Source: Weeksellaceae bacterium TAE3-ERU29
GTDB taxonomy: Bacteria; Bacteroidota; Bacteroidia; Flavobacteriales; Weeksellaceae
Direction of reading: 5' to 3'
Assembly: GCA_019218445.1 (NCBI GenBank)
Contig: JAHUUM010000002.1
Span: forward strand, 1-64,000
Length of the DNA stretch: 64,000 nt
Positions 1-9,356 of the stretch are shown here, piece after piece. The translations under genes were made by a program, and so were the position numbers. The notes beneath the pieces were generated by a model, which saw only the letters and a list, made by a program, of their open reading frames with translations, was not told the DNA's origin and did no database searches. The stretch's first letter is position 1. Every line of letters starts with the position of its first letter.

Positions 1-62
1 TCGATAACGGATATGCAGTATTAATATTTATTATTATATTTCATTCTTAAATCTATTTATAT

Positions 63-70
63 TATTTTTG
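63..70 (+). promoter_or_regulatory. Predicted -7 promoter box of serS
   Basis: The octamer TATTTTTG fits the Bacteroidota housekeeping -7 consensus TAnnTTTG and lies 17 bases before the serS start codon. Assignment is by consensus only; no -33 element was convincingly recognised. Confidence 0.45.
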
Positions 71-87
71 CTTAAAATTCACTATTT

Positions 88-1350
88 ATGCTACTTGTAA
101 ACGACATTAGAGATCAAAGGACTCGCATTGAAAATGGTCTAAAAAAACGTAACTTATCAGATTTAAGCGTTTTAGACCAAATTATAGAAAAAGATGATTT
201 AAGAAAACAAACTCAATTTGAGTTAGATAATATTTTAGCTGAATCTAATCAATTATCGAAAAAAATCGGTGAATTATATAAATCGGGAAAAGCAAATGAG
301 GCTAATGAACTTAAAGCTAAAACTGCTGATTTTAAAACAAAATCAAAAGATCTTCAAAATCAATTAAACGAATGTAAAACCGCTATTGAGGAAATGCTTT
401 TTCAACTTCCGAATGCGTTACATGAATCTGTACCGGAAGGTAAAGGTGAAGATGACAATGAAGAAGTTTACAGAAGTGGTGACGAATATGAAAGAGAAGG
501 TTTACCACACTGGGAATTAGCTCAAAAATACGATATAATCGATTTTGAATTAGGTACAAAAATTACTGGTGCAGGTTTTCCTGTCTATAAAGGAAAGGGA
601 GCTAAATTACAACGTGCTTTAATCAATTTTTTCTTAAATAAAAATACAGAAGCAGGATATGAGGAATTTCAAGTTCCGCACATGGTAAATGAAGCGTCTG
701 CAAGAGGTACAGGACAGTTACCCGACAAAGAGGCGCAAATGTATGAAGTTCCTTTAGACGGTTTTTATCTGATTCCGACTGCAGAAGTTCCCGTTACTAA
801 TATTTACAGAGATGTAGTTTTAGAGGATAAAGATTTCCCTATTTTAATGACCGGATATACTCCATGTTTTAGACGAGAAGCCGGGTCTTACGGAAAAGAT
901 GTAAGAGGTTTAAATAGATTACACCAATTTGATAAAGTGGAAATTGTAAGAATAGAAAAACCTGAAAATTCTTATGCAGCTTTAGATGAAATGAAAAATC
1001 ACGTTGAATCTATTTTGAAAGAGTTAGGTTTAACTTACCGTATTTTACACTTATGTGGTGGCGATACAGGTTTTGCTTCTGCTTCTACTTATGATTTTGA
1101 AGTTTGGTCTTCTGCTCAAAAAAGATGGTTAGAAGTTAGTTCAGTTTCTAATTTCGAAACTTTCCAATCCAATCGATTAAAGTTAAGATACAAAACAGAA
1201 AAAGGAACAGAATTATGCCATACATTAAATGGTAGTTCTTTAGCTTTACCAAGAGTTTTAGCTGCATTATTAGAGCATTATCAAACAGAAAAAGGTATTA
1301 AAATTCCTGAAGTTTTAAGAAATTTCTGTGGATTTGATTTAATTGACTAA
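88..1350 (+). CDS. serS: Seryl-tRNA synthetase
   Basis: This cytosolic class II aminoacyl-tRNA synthetase charges tRNA-Ser (and tRNA-Sec where present) with serine. Residues about 1-110 form the helical, charged tRNA-binding arm. Motif 2 is visible as FRREAGSYGKDVRGL near residues 260-275 and motif 3 as NGSSLALPRVLAALLE near residues 382-397. The length of 420 residues is normal for the family. The ATG at 88 follows a good -7 box, and the gene is followed by a hairpin terminator, so it is probably monocistronic. The identification is secure. Confidence 0.97.
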   Translation: MLLVNDIRDQRTRIENGLKKRNLSDLSVLDQIIEKDDLRKQTQFELDNILAESNQLSKKIGELYKSGKANEANELKAKTADFKTKSKDLQNQLNECKTAIEEMLFQLPNALHESVPEGKGEDDNEEVYRSGDEYEREGLPHWELAQKYDIIDFELGTKITGAGFPVYKGKGAKLQRALINFFLNKNTEAGYEEFQVPHMVNEASARGTGQLPDKEAQMYEVPLDGFYLIPTAEVPVTNIYRDVVLEDKDFPILMTGYTPCFRREAGSYGKDVRGLNRLHQFDKVEIVRIEKPENSYAALDEMKNHVESILKELGLTYRILHLCGGDTGFASASTYDFEVWSSAQKRWLEVSSVSNFETFQSNRLKLRYKTEKGTELCHTLNGSSLALPRVLAALLEHYQTEKGIKIPEVLRNFCGFDLID

Positions 1351-1387
1351 GTACATAGACTAATTAAAAATATTTTAGAATAAAGAA

Positions 1388-1419
1388 GCCGTCTCAAAGT
1401 TAATTAGAGGCGGTTTTTT
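1388..1419 (+). terminator. Intrinsic terminator of serS
   Basis: A stem CCGTCTC / GAGGCGG (one G-U pair) with an 11-base loop is followed by a run of T, about 38 bases after the serS stop. Confidence 0.7.
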
Positions 1420-1459
1420 ATTTGTTTTTACTCGTATTTCTCCCACAGGAATGGTGTTT

Positions 1460-1488
1460 AAATAAACCGCCCAATACTCGAGCGGTTC
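1460..1488 (-). terminator. Probable terminator of the S9 peptidase gene
   Basis: On the minus strand an AACCGC / GCGGTT stem is followed by a T/A-rich stretch, just downstream of the peptidase stop at 1509. The stem is short, so it is moderate evidence. Confidence 0.4.
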
Positions 1489-1508
1489 TGTATAATTATT
1501 TCCCTTAA

Positions 1509-3923
1509 TTAATCCTTTAAATACTTATCCAAGAATTGTTCTTGTTCCCAAAGTAAATGCAAAATATTTTCTTTGGCTTTGTATCCGTGACTTTCTTTTG
1601 GTAAAATCACCATACGCACGGGCGCTCCCAATCCTTTTAAGGCTTGGAAATAACGCTCGGTTTGTAATGTAAACGTCCCTGAATTATTATCTGCTTCTCC
1701 ATGAATCAATAAAAGTGGAGTCTTCATTTCTTTAGCATTCATAAACGGCGACATTGTATTATAAACTTCCGGAGCTTCCCAATAATTTCGTTGTTCACTT
1801 TGGAATCCAAACGGCGTCAAGGTACGGTTATACGCTCCGGAGCGAGCAATTCCACATGCAAATAAATCGGAATGTGTCAATAAGTTTGCCGTCATAAATG
1901 CTCCGTACGAGTGTCCTCCTACTCCTACTTTTTTTCTATTGATGTAACCTAAATCGTCCACTGCATCTATCGCTGCCTCTGCATTCATCACCAATTGCTC
2001 AATAAATGTATCGTTTGGCTCTTCCTTTCCTTCTCCCACAATCGGGAAAGAGGCATCGTCTAACACCGCATAGCCTTTATTCACCCAATACACAAACGAC
2101 CCATAATAAGGGAATGTAAATTCGTTCGGGTTGGCAGTTGATTGTCCCGCACTATTTTTATCCTTGTACTCAGTTGGATATGCCCAAATCAAAAGCGGTA
2201 ACTTTTCGGTTTTGGCTTTTCGGTCGTAATTTGCCGGTAAATAAAGCGTTCCTGAAAGTTCTACCCCGTCTTTTCTTTTGTATTTAATCACTTCTTTGTA
2301 CACATCTTTTATCGATTCAAAAGGATTCGGATTAAAGGTGATTTGCTTTAATTTTCCTTTTCTTTTGATGTTTCTAAAAAAGTAATTCGGGTAATCGGTT
2401 TTAGATTGAATATTGACTAAAATATCACCTTTATTAATGTCTATGATCTCCGAAATTTTTTCAATCCTATCATTAAATTTAGATTGATACAATCGTTTGG
2501 TTTTGAACGTACGAGCATCTAATTCATCAATAAAAGGAAACTGACCTTTTGGGGTGTAACCGTCCCCAATTAAGTACAATTTATTTTTATTCTTTAATAA
2601 AGTATATCTGCCGTATTCGTTTTTCTTTTGCTGAAAATTCCCCGGATCAGAATACACATCTTGATAATTTCTATCCCAAATTAATTTTAAATCGCCTCCT
2701 TTACTCGGATTTAACGCATAGGTTTTCACGTTTCGGGTATCGTACCAACGGTCATACACAATGGCAATATCATCGTCACCCCATGAAATCCCTGCATATC
2801 GTTGTGGTGTACGAGTTAAAAGTTGCGGAGCTTTATCAAACGGAGCTTTCCATGTATATACAGCATCACGATATTCCACTTTGTTTGCTGGGTCGCCCTC
2901 GTCCAACGCCTCTACATAATACAAGGTAGAAGGTGCATCACTTCGCCAACCCATATTTCTTTTACCTTTTCGTACAGCCATAAATCCTTTTGGCATGATT
3001 TCATTTAACGGAATATCGTTTACCTCCGCTATTTCTTTCCCCTGTAAATCATAGACTTTGGTTTTCATAGGAAAACGGTAATACGGCACTAAATACGAAA
3101 ACGGTTTTTCTAAAGTCGTAATCATCAAATATTTCCCGTCAGGTGAAAGCGATTCTTCATCGTACATGGCAGAAGATTTAAACAGCTTTTTACCTCCATT
3201 CAAATCAATGACATAAAGCTCTGAAGTCGCTAAATTCTCAAAGTTCGCCTCATCGGTTTTATTTTTCAATAAATCTTGATAGGTTCTATTTTGAGAAACC
3301 ACTCCTTGATTTCCTGTTGAAACAATCGGACCTGTCGGAATCATTTTTTTACTATCCACCAAAGCAGAGCGATTCTCAGGCAAAACTTTAATTAAAAGGT
3401 GATTACTGTCTTTTAACCACGTAATCGGGTTGCCTAAATTAGCATTCAAAATCGGGGCGGTCAGTTTTTTAGCTTGTGCATTTTTCACATCTACCACCCA
3501 AAGCTCGTTTCCGTTTTCAGCGGTATTGGTAAACGCCAATTTCGATTCATCAGGCGACCAAGTCAAATTGCTAATCATTGGATTTTCAGGTAATCCTTGT
3601 ACTTGCGTTTCCTTAGAATCGGTTACTTTTTTTACTTTTAAATTATTAAGGAAATTAGTACGACTCCCGATATACGTTTTGGGATTAATTCGTAATCCAC
3701 CCAAACGCAATTCATCTTGATTTAACTCCTCCAAAGAGCCATACGTATTTCGGTACATAAGCAACGCCCATTCCTTGTCCGACGTCATGGAAATGGAAGG
3801 TGCTCGTTCGTACTCCGCCAATTCCAAAATTTCTTTGGAAGGCTTTTGATACGTTATATTTTCCTGTGCCCGAAGCAAGGGAAAAAAACATAAGAGACTT
3901 AAAATTAATACATTTTTTTTCAT
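1509..3923 (-). CDS. Secreted S9-family prolyl oligopeptidase-like peptidase (glutamyl endopeptidase type)
   Basis: This is a predicted exported serine peptidase. Residues 1-19 form a signal peptide ending in RAQ. The middle region (about 100-500) is a beta-propeller-like domain with repeats such as LTWSPDESKLAF. The C-terminal part (about 560-800) is an alpha/beta hydrolase. The nucleophile elbow GGHSYGAF is near residue 670, the likely Asp is in GEADNNSG near 743 and the His in ESHGYKA near 778. Length (804) and the motif GHSYGAFMTANLL resemble bacterial relatives of plastid glutamyl endopeptidase. It has no type IX sorting domain, so a periplasmic location is likely. It stands alone, convergent with serS. 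Substrate preference is inferred. Confidence 0.88.
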   Translation of the reverse strand: MKKNVLILSLLCFFPLLRAQENITYQKPSKEILELAEYERAPSISMTSDKEWALLMYRNTYGSLEELNQDELRLGGLRINPKTYIGSRTNFLNNLKVKKVTDSKETQVQGLPENPMISNLTWSPDESKLAFTNTAENGNELWVVDVKNAQAKKLTAPILNANLGNPITWLKDSNHLLIKVLPENRSALVDSKKMIPTGPIVSTGNQGVVSQNRTYQDLLKNKTDEANFENLATSELYVIDLNGGKKLFKSSAMYDEESLSPDGKYLMITTLEKPFSYLVPYYRFPMKTKVYDLQGKEIAEVNDIPLNEIMPKGFMAVRKGKRNMGWRSDAPSTLYYVEALDEGDPANKVEYRDAVYTWKAPFDKAPQLLTRTPQRYAGISWGDDDIAIVYDRWYDTRNVKTYALNPSKGGDLKLIWDRNYQDVYSDPGNFQQKKNEYGRYTLLKNKNKLYLIGDGYTPKGQFPFIDELDARTFKTKRLYQSKFNDRIEKISEIIDINKGDILVNIQSKTDYPNYFFRNIKRKGKLKQITFNPNPFESIKDVYKEVIKYKRKDGVELSGTLYLPANYDRKAKTEKLPLLIWAYPTEYKDKNSAGQSTANPNEFTFPYYGSFVYWVNKGYAVLDDASFPIVGEGKEEPNDTFIEQLVMNAEAAIDAVDDLGYINRKKVGVGGHSYGAFMTANLLTHSDLFACGIARSGAYNRTLTPFGFQSEQRNYWEAPEVYNTMSPFMNAKEMKTPLLLIHGEADNNSGTFTLQTERYFQALKGLGAPVRMVILPKESHGYKAKENILHLLWEQEQFLDKYLKD

Positions 3924-3953
3924 TCTACCTATTTCATTTTAAAATTAAAAGAG

Positions 3954-3961
3954 TAAAGATA
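3954..3961 (-). promoter_or_regulatory. Possible -7 box of the S9 peptidase gene
   Basis: On the minus strand the sequence reads TATCTTTA, one mismatch from TAnnTTTG, about 30 bases before the start at 3923. Confidence 0.3.
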
Positions 3962-4084
3962 ATTAAAAATATTATAGAGATAACTTTACTTTTTTGAATA
4001 TTGAAGTTATTTAAAGATAAATAATGAAATATAATTGAAACTTTTTAATTTTTATAACAGACTTTGCATTTTTATCGCACAACA

Positions 4085-4117
4085 AAAAATCCGCTCTAAA
4101 AAAATAGAACGGATTTT
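4085..4117 (-). terminator. Terminator of the first receptor/lipoprotein operon
   Basis: AAAATCCG and TAGAACGGATTTT form a long hairpin with one internal mismatch and T-rich flanks, about 30 bases beyond the lipoprotein stop at 4149. Confidence 0.65.
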
Positions 4118-4148
4118 CATTTGAATTAAATCATTTTATTAAAAAAAT

Positions 4149-5357
4149 CTAATTTAAATAATGAAACAGCATTGGCTCTCCTTGTGTTTTCATAATTGGT
4201 TCAGGATCTACTTTATTCATTTCCGGATTGAGGACATAAATTCCTTTTTTAGTTTCAGAAGTATTGGTTATGACTAACTTACCATTTTTATATTTTCCTA
4301 CCATAATAGAAAATCCATTAGATAATCCTACTCCTTCTATTGCTTTCATTTTCTGATTATAAATATCAAACTCTACCGCTCTGTTAGCCATTATTCCATC
4401 TTTTGCATAACCGGGCATATCTACATATCCGTAGGCTTTTCCATTTTTTGTATATAATATAGAAGTAATAAAAGAAGATGTTTCGGTATCACCTTCAATA
4501 GTAGCTCCCGTGATTGTCCAATGATAAGTAGGGTCAAACTCTGTCTCTCCCTTTTTAATTCTTAATATTCCGGCACTATGTCCCGGAATTCTTCCAAACC
4601 CACCTAAACAGGATATATAAATATCACCTTTTTCGTCCATAAATATAGAATTAGGGTCATACGGACGCGTTGCCATTGAATACCCTTTATAAGAAATCAT
4701 TTTTATTAATTTCTCTGTTTTGGTATCAATCAACGCAACATCAGCTTGGTTATAATCTTGTGGACTAAAAAAACCTCCTACCATTTGATTAAGTCCTACA
4801 TATAAAATATGATCTCTAATTAACATTATTGAAGTATCCGGATTTTTATCCTGAATTCCTAAGGAAGCTAAATCAATTTCTCCCGTTTTCTCCATAGTTG
4901 TAGGGTTAAAAATCATGATTTTTCCAAGTCCGGATAGGGATAAATAGGCTTTACTGTCAGAGACTTTTATCATATTACAAGCCGCTGACTGAGGAGGTAA
5001 TTTTAATGGTTTACTTTCTTGTAATTTATTATCCTGATAGATATATTTTTCCAATTTATTTTTAGTATCTCCTATAAAACTCGGATACACAAAAACCTCT
5101 TTCCCAATAACTGACGGGTAAGTTCCTCCATAAGGAATTTGAATAGCATCATCATTATTTACAGTTTGTGTACCTTCTTTCTCTTTTACCAATTTAAGAT
5201 AAGAAGAACCTGTCATTCCACCCGGGTTAGGTAGTGTAGTCGCTAAGATAATATCGCCACCACCACCTTTAACTAAGTTATTGTCATCATCTTTATCACA
5301 GCTATTAAATATAAGTAATAAAGCCGCTGAAGCCATTGTTAAAATTTTGTTTTTCAT
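4149..5357 (-). CDS. Surface-type beta-propeller lipoprotein (XusB/DUF4374-like), copy 1
   Basis: The N-terminus is a lipoprotein signal peptide with lipobox FNSC; the cysteine (about residue 20) is followed by DKDDDNN, which fits the Bacteroidota lipoprotein surface-export signal. The remaining ~380 residues consist of repeated beta-rich units (for example KAYLSLSGLGKIMIFNPTT, ILYVGLNQMVGG, DIYISCLGGFG), as expected of a propeller. It is encoded 39 bases after a TonB receptor. In Bacteroides, XusB is a surface propeller lipoprotein that captures siderophore for the receptor XusA; this gene has the same neighbourhood and shape. That role is inferred, not shown. A paralogue lies at 9357-10574. 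Confidence 0.7.
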   Translation of the reverse strand: MKNKILTMASAALLLIFNSCDKDDDNNLVKGGGGDIILATTLPNPGGMTGSSYLKLVKEKEGTQTVNNDDAIQIPYGGTYPSVIGKEVFVYPSFIGDTKNKLEKYIYQDNKLQESKPLKLPPQSAACNMIKVSDSKAYLSLSGLGKIMIFNPTTMEKTGEIDLASLGIQDKNPDTSIMLIRDHILYVGLNQMVGGFFSPQDYNQADVALIDTKTEKLIKMISYKGYSMATRPYDPNSIFMDEKGDIYISCLGGFGRIPGHSAGILRIKKGETEFDPTYHWTITGATIEGDTETSSFITSILYTKNGKAYGYVDMPGYAKDGIMANRAVEFDIYNQKMKAIEGVGLSNGFSIMVGKYKNGKLVITNTSETKKGIYVLNPEMNKVDPEPIMKTQGEPMLFHYLN

Positions 5358-5396
5358 TTGATTATCATTTTAATTATTAAACATTCTATTTTTAAT

Positions 5397-7727
5397 TTAT
5401 TTGAATACATATCGAATTCGCAATGAGTAATTTCTGCCCGGTAATGGTCGGTTAAATTCGGACATCATTTTAGTATCGGTTAAATTATTGATTCTACCAA
5501 TGATAAAATAGCGTCCGTTAGCGAAACTATGTTCAAATCCCGCATTCATTGAAAACGTCGTCGGAATTCTTCGCTCTTGAAATTTACTTTGTTCAAAATC
5601 ATATAAATATTCATTTACGAAAGAAGCATCAGCATAGATTCGAGTATTTTGCTTTTGTCCGCCAAACAAATTTTCTTTGTGAAACTCAGCCCCCGTATTT
5701 GCCATCAGCCAAGGAATGTTTGGCATTCGGCTACCTTTGGTTGAATTGGGAACAGATGAATTTGCCTCCGTTTCTCGGACATCTCGCAAATCTTGATATG
5801 TACCATTAGCATACGCATATAACCATGGAAAGACATCAGCTTTCACCTCTGCTTCTATTCCAAAGGTTCTCATTTTTCCAAAATTCTGATATTGTGATTG
5901 TAAATATCCGCCCGTAAAACGAATCATATTAGTAAGATACATATAATATGCACTAACTTCTAACTGTAGATTACTTTTGGATTTTCCTGTTCTATCATAT
6001 AAAAGTCCGAAATTAAAACTTGTATTTTCTTCAGGACCAAGATCTCCTGAAGGTGCAATCATATAACCATCTCCTAACAATTCACTCTCAGAGGGTAAAC
6101 GTATATCTTTAGCAAGTGACATTTTCGCCATAAAATCAGGCGTAAAACGATAGCGAAGTGCATTGCTAACTCCAAAATTATCTCTGGTCATAGCAATTGG
6201 TTGCGGTACGGAAATAGAAATGCTGGATAGCGTGGTATTCATATCATACCAATAATATTTTACATTAAACGAGTTTAGAAATTTATCATCTTTGGAACGA
6301 AAATCATAATTCAAGCCTAAAGTCCAACTCTTCATTTGATTTTTAAAATTAGTTGTATAACCAATCGTTTTATCTTTCAACTCGTCTTTTGGATTTCTCA
6401 GTGCAAATGAAAAAATCGAATTTAAATTGATAGAATGTTGTTTGTTTAAAAGATAATTTAAGTTCAATTTATGAAGAACGGTGTGTTTGGCATCGTAAGA
6501 GTCAGAAGCCCAACGTCCGATTTCTCCACCATATTTTGATACTGCAGGGTAAGTTGTTCCGTCCCAATTCGTTCTAAAAGGTGCTTTGTCAATAAATCGA
6601 TATTCCGTAAAAGCATAGGCTAAATTCCAATCGAAATCCAATCCTGCCAACAAAAAATCTTCTTTTTCCAATTTGTTAGACAAAATATATACGTTAGATT
6701 TGGTATGTGCCTCTTGGATATTGTATTCTATTCCTTGAATTTCCTGATAAATATCCATAAAAATGGGTTCAAGTTCTACCTTATCAAACCACCAATTTCG
6801 AGCTTTAAAACTTCCTCCCACAGCTAATTTCTTAAACTTATCGTGGTCTCTTTTAATGATTAAATCATTATCAAAAGGCGATTGCATTTTATAATTATTG
6901 TCAGAATAGGTGTAAAATCCTCCCACGCCCAACTCATAGTTTTGAGTATTCCGTTTGGCAACAGCAGAGGCTTTATGAGTGTTGAAACTGGCTGTTGTAT
7001 AATTGATGTCAAGATATTTCGGCGGATATTCACGGATAACAATATTTACTGCCCCACCAATTGCTGAACCTCCAAATTTGGCGGGGACAACCCCTTTATA
7101 AATTTCAATTCGGTCAATCATTTCTACGGGAATATCATTTATATCAATAAAATCCGAATTATCATTGAGTGGTGTTCCGTCAATAAAAAAACCGATGCGC
7201 TTTCCTTCCAATCCTCGAACAGAAATCCGTGAAGCACTTCCCACACCACCCGACGAGCGAATGGTTACACCGACAGTCCGTGCCAAAACATCTTTTACAT
7301 CGCTTACCGTTCCTTGTAGTTGTTGCATACTGATAACCGAAACAGGCATAGCTTGTTCCCTCAATTTACGTGCTTCACTTTTACCAACAACAGCGATTTC
7401 TGCCAAACTGATAGACTCCTCTTGCAAAGAGAAATTTAATTCTAAAGATTGATTGGCTTTAATATTTATTTTCTTGGTTTGTCCTTCATATCCCAAAAAA
7501 GAAACTTTCAAAACATACGTTCCTTCTGGAATATTTTTAAGGTTAAAATATCCATTCTTATCGGTAAAAGCTCCTTTTTGAGTTCCCTTCAATAATATAT
7601 CAACATTTTGCAAAGCCTCTCCCGTTTCTATATCAAATACCTTTCCCGACACCTCGCCAAAAGACTCTTGACCATATAAGTTATTTATAAACAAATAGAT
7701 AATACTAAGTAAAAAAAGTTTTTTCAT
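5397..7727 (-). CDS. TonB-dependent outer-membrane receptor, siderophore type, copy 1
   Basis: The protein has a signal peptide (residues 1-19), a carboxypeptidase-regulatory-like beta domain (about 24-105, with GEVSGKVFD and NIPEGTYVLKVSFLGYEG), a plug domain (about 115-230, with RVSVRGLEGKRIGFFIDG-like text and the motif VPAKFGGSAIGGAVNIV) and a C-terminal beta-barrel ending in RIRYVFK with a terminal aromatic residue. Length 776 suits ferric-siderophore or haem receptors rather than ~1000-residue SusC proteins. It is the first gene of an operon with the lipoprotein at 4149 and is divergent from an AraC regulator, so ligand-dependent activation is likely. The ligand is unknown. Confidence 0.88.
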   Translation of the reverse strand: MKKLFLLSIIYLFINNLYGQESFGEVSGKVFDIETGEALQNVDILLKGTQKGAFTDKNGYFNLKNIPEGTYVLKVSFLGYEGQTKKINIKANQSLELNFSLQEESISLAEIAVVGKSEARKLREQAMPVSVISMQQLQGTVSDVKDVLARTVGVTIRSSGGVGSASRISVRGLEGKRIGFFIDGTPLNDNSDFIDINDIPVEMIDRIEIYKGVVPAKFGGSAIGGAVNIVIREYPPKYLDINYTTASFNTHKASAVAKRNTQNYELGVGGFYTYSDNNYKMQSPFDNDLIIKRDHDKFKKLAVGGSFKARNWWFDKVELEPIFMDIYQEIQGIEYNIQEAHTKSNVYILSNKLEKEDFLLAGLDFDWNLAYAFTEYRFIDKAPFRTNWDGTTYPAVSKYGGEIGRWASDSYDAKHTVLHKLNLNYLLNKQHSINLNSIFSFALRNPKDELKDKTIGYTTNFKNQMKSWTLGLNYDFRSKDDKFLNSFNVKYYWYDMNTTLSSISISVPQPIAMTRDNFGVSNALRYRFTPDFMAKMSLAKDIRLPSESELLGDGYMIAPSGDLGPEENTSFNFGLLYDRTGKSKSNLQLEVSAYYMYLTNMIRFTGGYLQSQYQNFGKMRTFGIEAEVKADVFPWLYAYANGTYQDLRDVRETEANSSVPNSTKGSRMPNIPWLMANTGAEFHKENLFGGQKQNTRIYADASFVNEYLYDFEQSKFQERRIPTTFSMNAGFEHSFANGRYFIIGRINNLTDTKMMSEFNRPLPGRNYSLRIRYVFK

Positions 7728-7846
7728 AAAGATTAGATATATTTATTTGTGTATATTTGCTTTTATTTAGAACAAATATTTATAGACAACAAAGATAGTT
7801 TGAGTGTTTTACAGGTCTATTTAATCTAACGGACTAATTTTTTAAT
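7728..7846. promoter_or_regulatory. Divergent control region of receptor locus 1 with face-to-face promoters
   Basis: A plus-strand -7 box TATATTTG lies at 7752-7759 (for the AraC gene at 7847) and a minus-strand -7 box TATCTTTG at 7790-7797 (for the receptor at 7727). The two promoters point toward each other, so both leaders overlap. Between them is an AT-rich segment resembling the equivalent segment of locus 2 (12948-13062), a candidate AraC operator. Boxes are assigned by consensus only. Confidence 0.5.
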
Positions 7847-8839
7847 ATGGCGGACTTTTATAGTATAACAGAAAAGGATATTCAGGAAATGGCTATAGAT
7901 GTAAGGTCATTTTATGAGGGATTAAATACAGAAAAAACTAATTTATTAGATTACGGGAATAAGTTTGGAAAGTGTTCTATTTCTTCTCAACAAAAAGGAA
8001 ATATATTTGTTTCTAATTTTGAGGTAAATCTGAATAAACCAATAAGTATAAGTTCTGCAACACAACCGCTTATTGGAATGTACTTTAATAAAAAAGGACG
8101 TTCTTTTCAGAAGTTAAATATCAAGAAGAAAGAATATCAAAAGTTTGATAATCAGCATTGTGGATTTTATTTTATGAATGAGGGGCTGGTTGGGCAAAGT
8201 GTTTATGAAGAAAATTTACCTACTGAATTTATTTCTTTTCATTTTCCACCTGATTTTTTCAAAAAATTAGCTCAAATGTATCCCGATACTTTAGAAAGTA
8301 GTTTTAAAAGATTTGAAAATGGGGAAACTTTTTGCCTTACCGAACAAACTCACCCCATTACACACCAGATGCAACAAATTCTTTCCCAAATAGAGAATGC
8401 TAATCTATTGGGAAATAGTAGCATTATGTATTTGGAAGCTAAAGTTTTGGAATTATTGGCGTTGCAGTTTGAGTTTGTGAAAAACACAAATTCTCCACAG
8501 AAAAAAGAATGTATCAAAACGATTTCTGATAAAGAAAAAATCTATGAAGCTCGTTCTATTTTACTTTCTGATTTATCGAATACTCCAAGTTTACGAAAGC
8601 TTTCTCTTCAAGTTGGGATTAACGAGAAAAAACTGAAACAAGGTTTTAAAGAGGTTTTCGGAACAACGGTTTTCGGATATTTATATCAACACAAAATGTA
8701 CCTTGCCAAGCAATATCTTTTGGACTCGTCTTTACTTATCAACGAAATTGCTCTGCTTTGCGGATATGATTATGTATCCCATTTCTCAACGGCATTTAAA
8801 CGATTTTGGGGGTGTACGCCGGGGGAGATGAGAAGGTAA
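7847..8839 (+). CDS. AraC-family transcriptional regulator, copy 1 (PchR-like context)
   Basis: The C-terminal ~100 residues (about 230-330) form the two-helix-turn-helix AraC domain, with LRKLSLQVGINEKKLKQGFKE for the first and LLINEIALLCGYDYVSHFSTAFKRF for the second. The N-terminal ~220 residues are a likely ligand-sensing domain without a clear motif. The gene is divergent from a TonB receptor, which resembles PchR-type regulators activated by ferric siderophores; that is context inference. The last ~60 residues are identical to those of the regulator at 13063, whereas the N-terminal halves differ strongly. A terminator follows. Confidence 0.88.
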   Translation: MADFYSITEKDIQEMAIDVRSFYEGLNTEKTNLLDYGNKFGKCSISSQQKGNIFVSNFEVNLNKPISISSATQPLIGMYFNKKGRSFQKLNIKKKEYQKFDNQHCGFYFMNEGLVGQSVYEENLPTEFISFHFPPDFFKKLAQMYPDTLESSFKRFENGETFCLTEQTHPITHQMQQILSQIENANLLGNSSIMYLEAKVLELLALQFEFVKNTNSPQKKECIKTISDKEKIYEARSILLSDLSNTPSLRKLSLQVGINEKKLKQGFKEVFGTTVFGYLYQHKMYLAKQYLLDSSLLINEIALLCGYDYVSHFSTAFKRFWGCTPGEMRR

Positions 8840-8877
8840 AATCAACTTATTTCGTTCTAAAAGCAAATAGTTGAAAT
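8761..8877 (+). repeat. AraC-tail repeat, copy A
   Basis: This segment, the last ~79 bases of the AraC gene plus 38 bases of 3' flank, recurs almost exactly at 14959-15073 and, up to the stop codon, at 13978-14055. It lies in its native context here. Confidence 0.85.
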
Positions 8878-8885
8878 GAATTTTT

Positions 8886-8919
8886 GAAAAATCCCTTTGA
8901 GAAACTAAAGGGATTTTTG
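8886..8919. terminator. Bidirectional terminator between AraC copy 1 and the VOC gene
   Basis: A 12-base-pair perfect stem AAAAATCCCTTT / AAAGGGATTTTT with an 8-base loop has T-runs on both strands and lies between two convergent genes. Confidence 0.75.
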
Positions 8920-8945
8920 TTTAATCATTTAATTAAAGATAATTC

Positions 8946-9350
8946 TCAACCTTCATAATTCAAATACCAAGGAATTCCAAATTTATCTACTAAACTAACT
9001 AATTTGGTTTCAATACTGGTTTCAAAGAAATCAAAAGTCACTTTACCTTCTTCCTTAAGTTTCTCAAAAACACATTTTTGTTCATCCAAATTATCAAAAT
9101 TTACCGTTACACCAATACCACCTCCAATGATTATATCTTCTTTTTCAAAACCGTCCGATATATAAAAATGAATGTTTTCAGCTTTAAATTCTGCATGAGC
9201 AATCTTATTTTCGTATTCTTTAGAAACTTTATATTTAGTTTCAGAAAATCTTTGTAAAAATGTGATTTCTCCACCAAAACAATTCTTATAAAAATTTAAA
9301 GCCTCTTCAGTTCGTCCTTTTATTGTAAAATAAACTATACTTGTTTTCAT
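8946..9350 (-). CDS. VOC-superfamily protein (PhnB/glyoxalase-like)
   Basis: At 134 residues it has the size of PhnB-type VOC proteins, with the paired beta-alpha-beta-beta-beta pattern seen in TEEALNFYKNCFGGEI near residues 14-29 and the end DKFGIPWYLNYEG. Such proteins often bind a divalent metal and act on small electrophilic or antibiotic substrates, but the substrate here cannot be told from sequence. It starts 6 bases downstream of the lipoprotein gene stop at 9357, so it is the last gene of the second receptor operon. Locus 1 has no counterpart. Confidence 0.8.
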   Translation of the reverse strand: MKTSIVYFTIKGRTEEALNFYKNCFGGEITFLQRFSETKYKVSKEYENKIAHAEFKAENIHFYISDGFEKEDIIIGGGIGVTVNFDNLDEQKCVFEKLKEEGKVTFDFFETSIETKLVSLVDKFGIPWYLNYEG

Positions 9351-9356
9351 CTTTAA

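Noticed and set aside
2549-3008. Open frames on the plus strand opposite the S9 peptidase
   Set aside because: They are antisense to a well-supported peptidase gene and show no family pattern.
8886-8919. Hairpin as a riboswitch
   Set aside because: It lies at the 3' end of both flanking genes and has simple terminator geometry.
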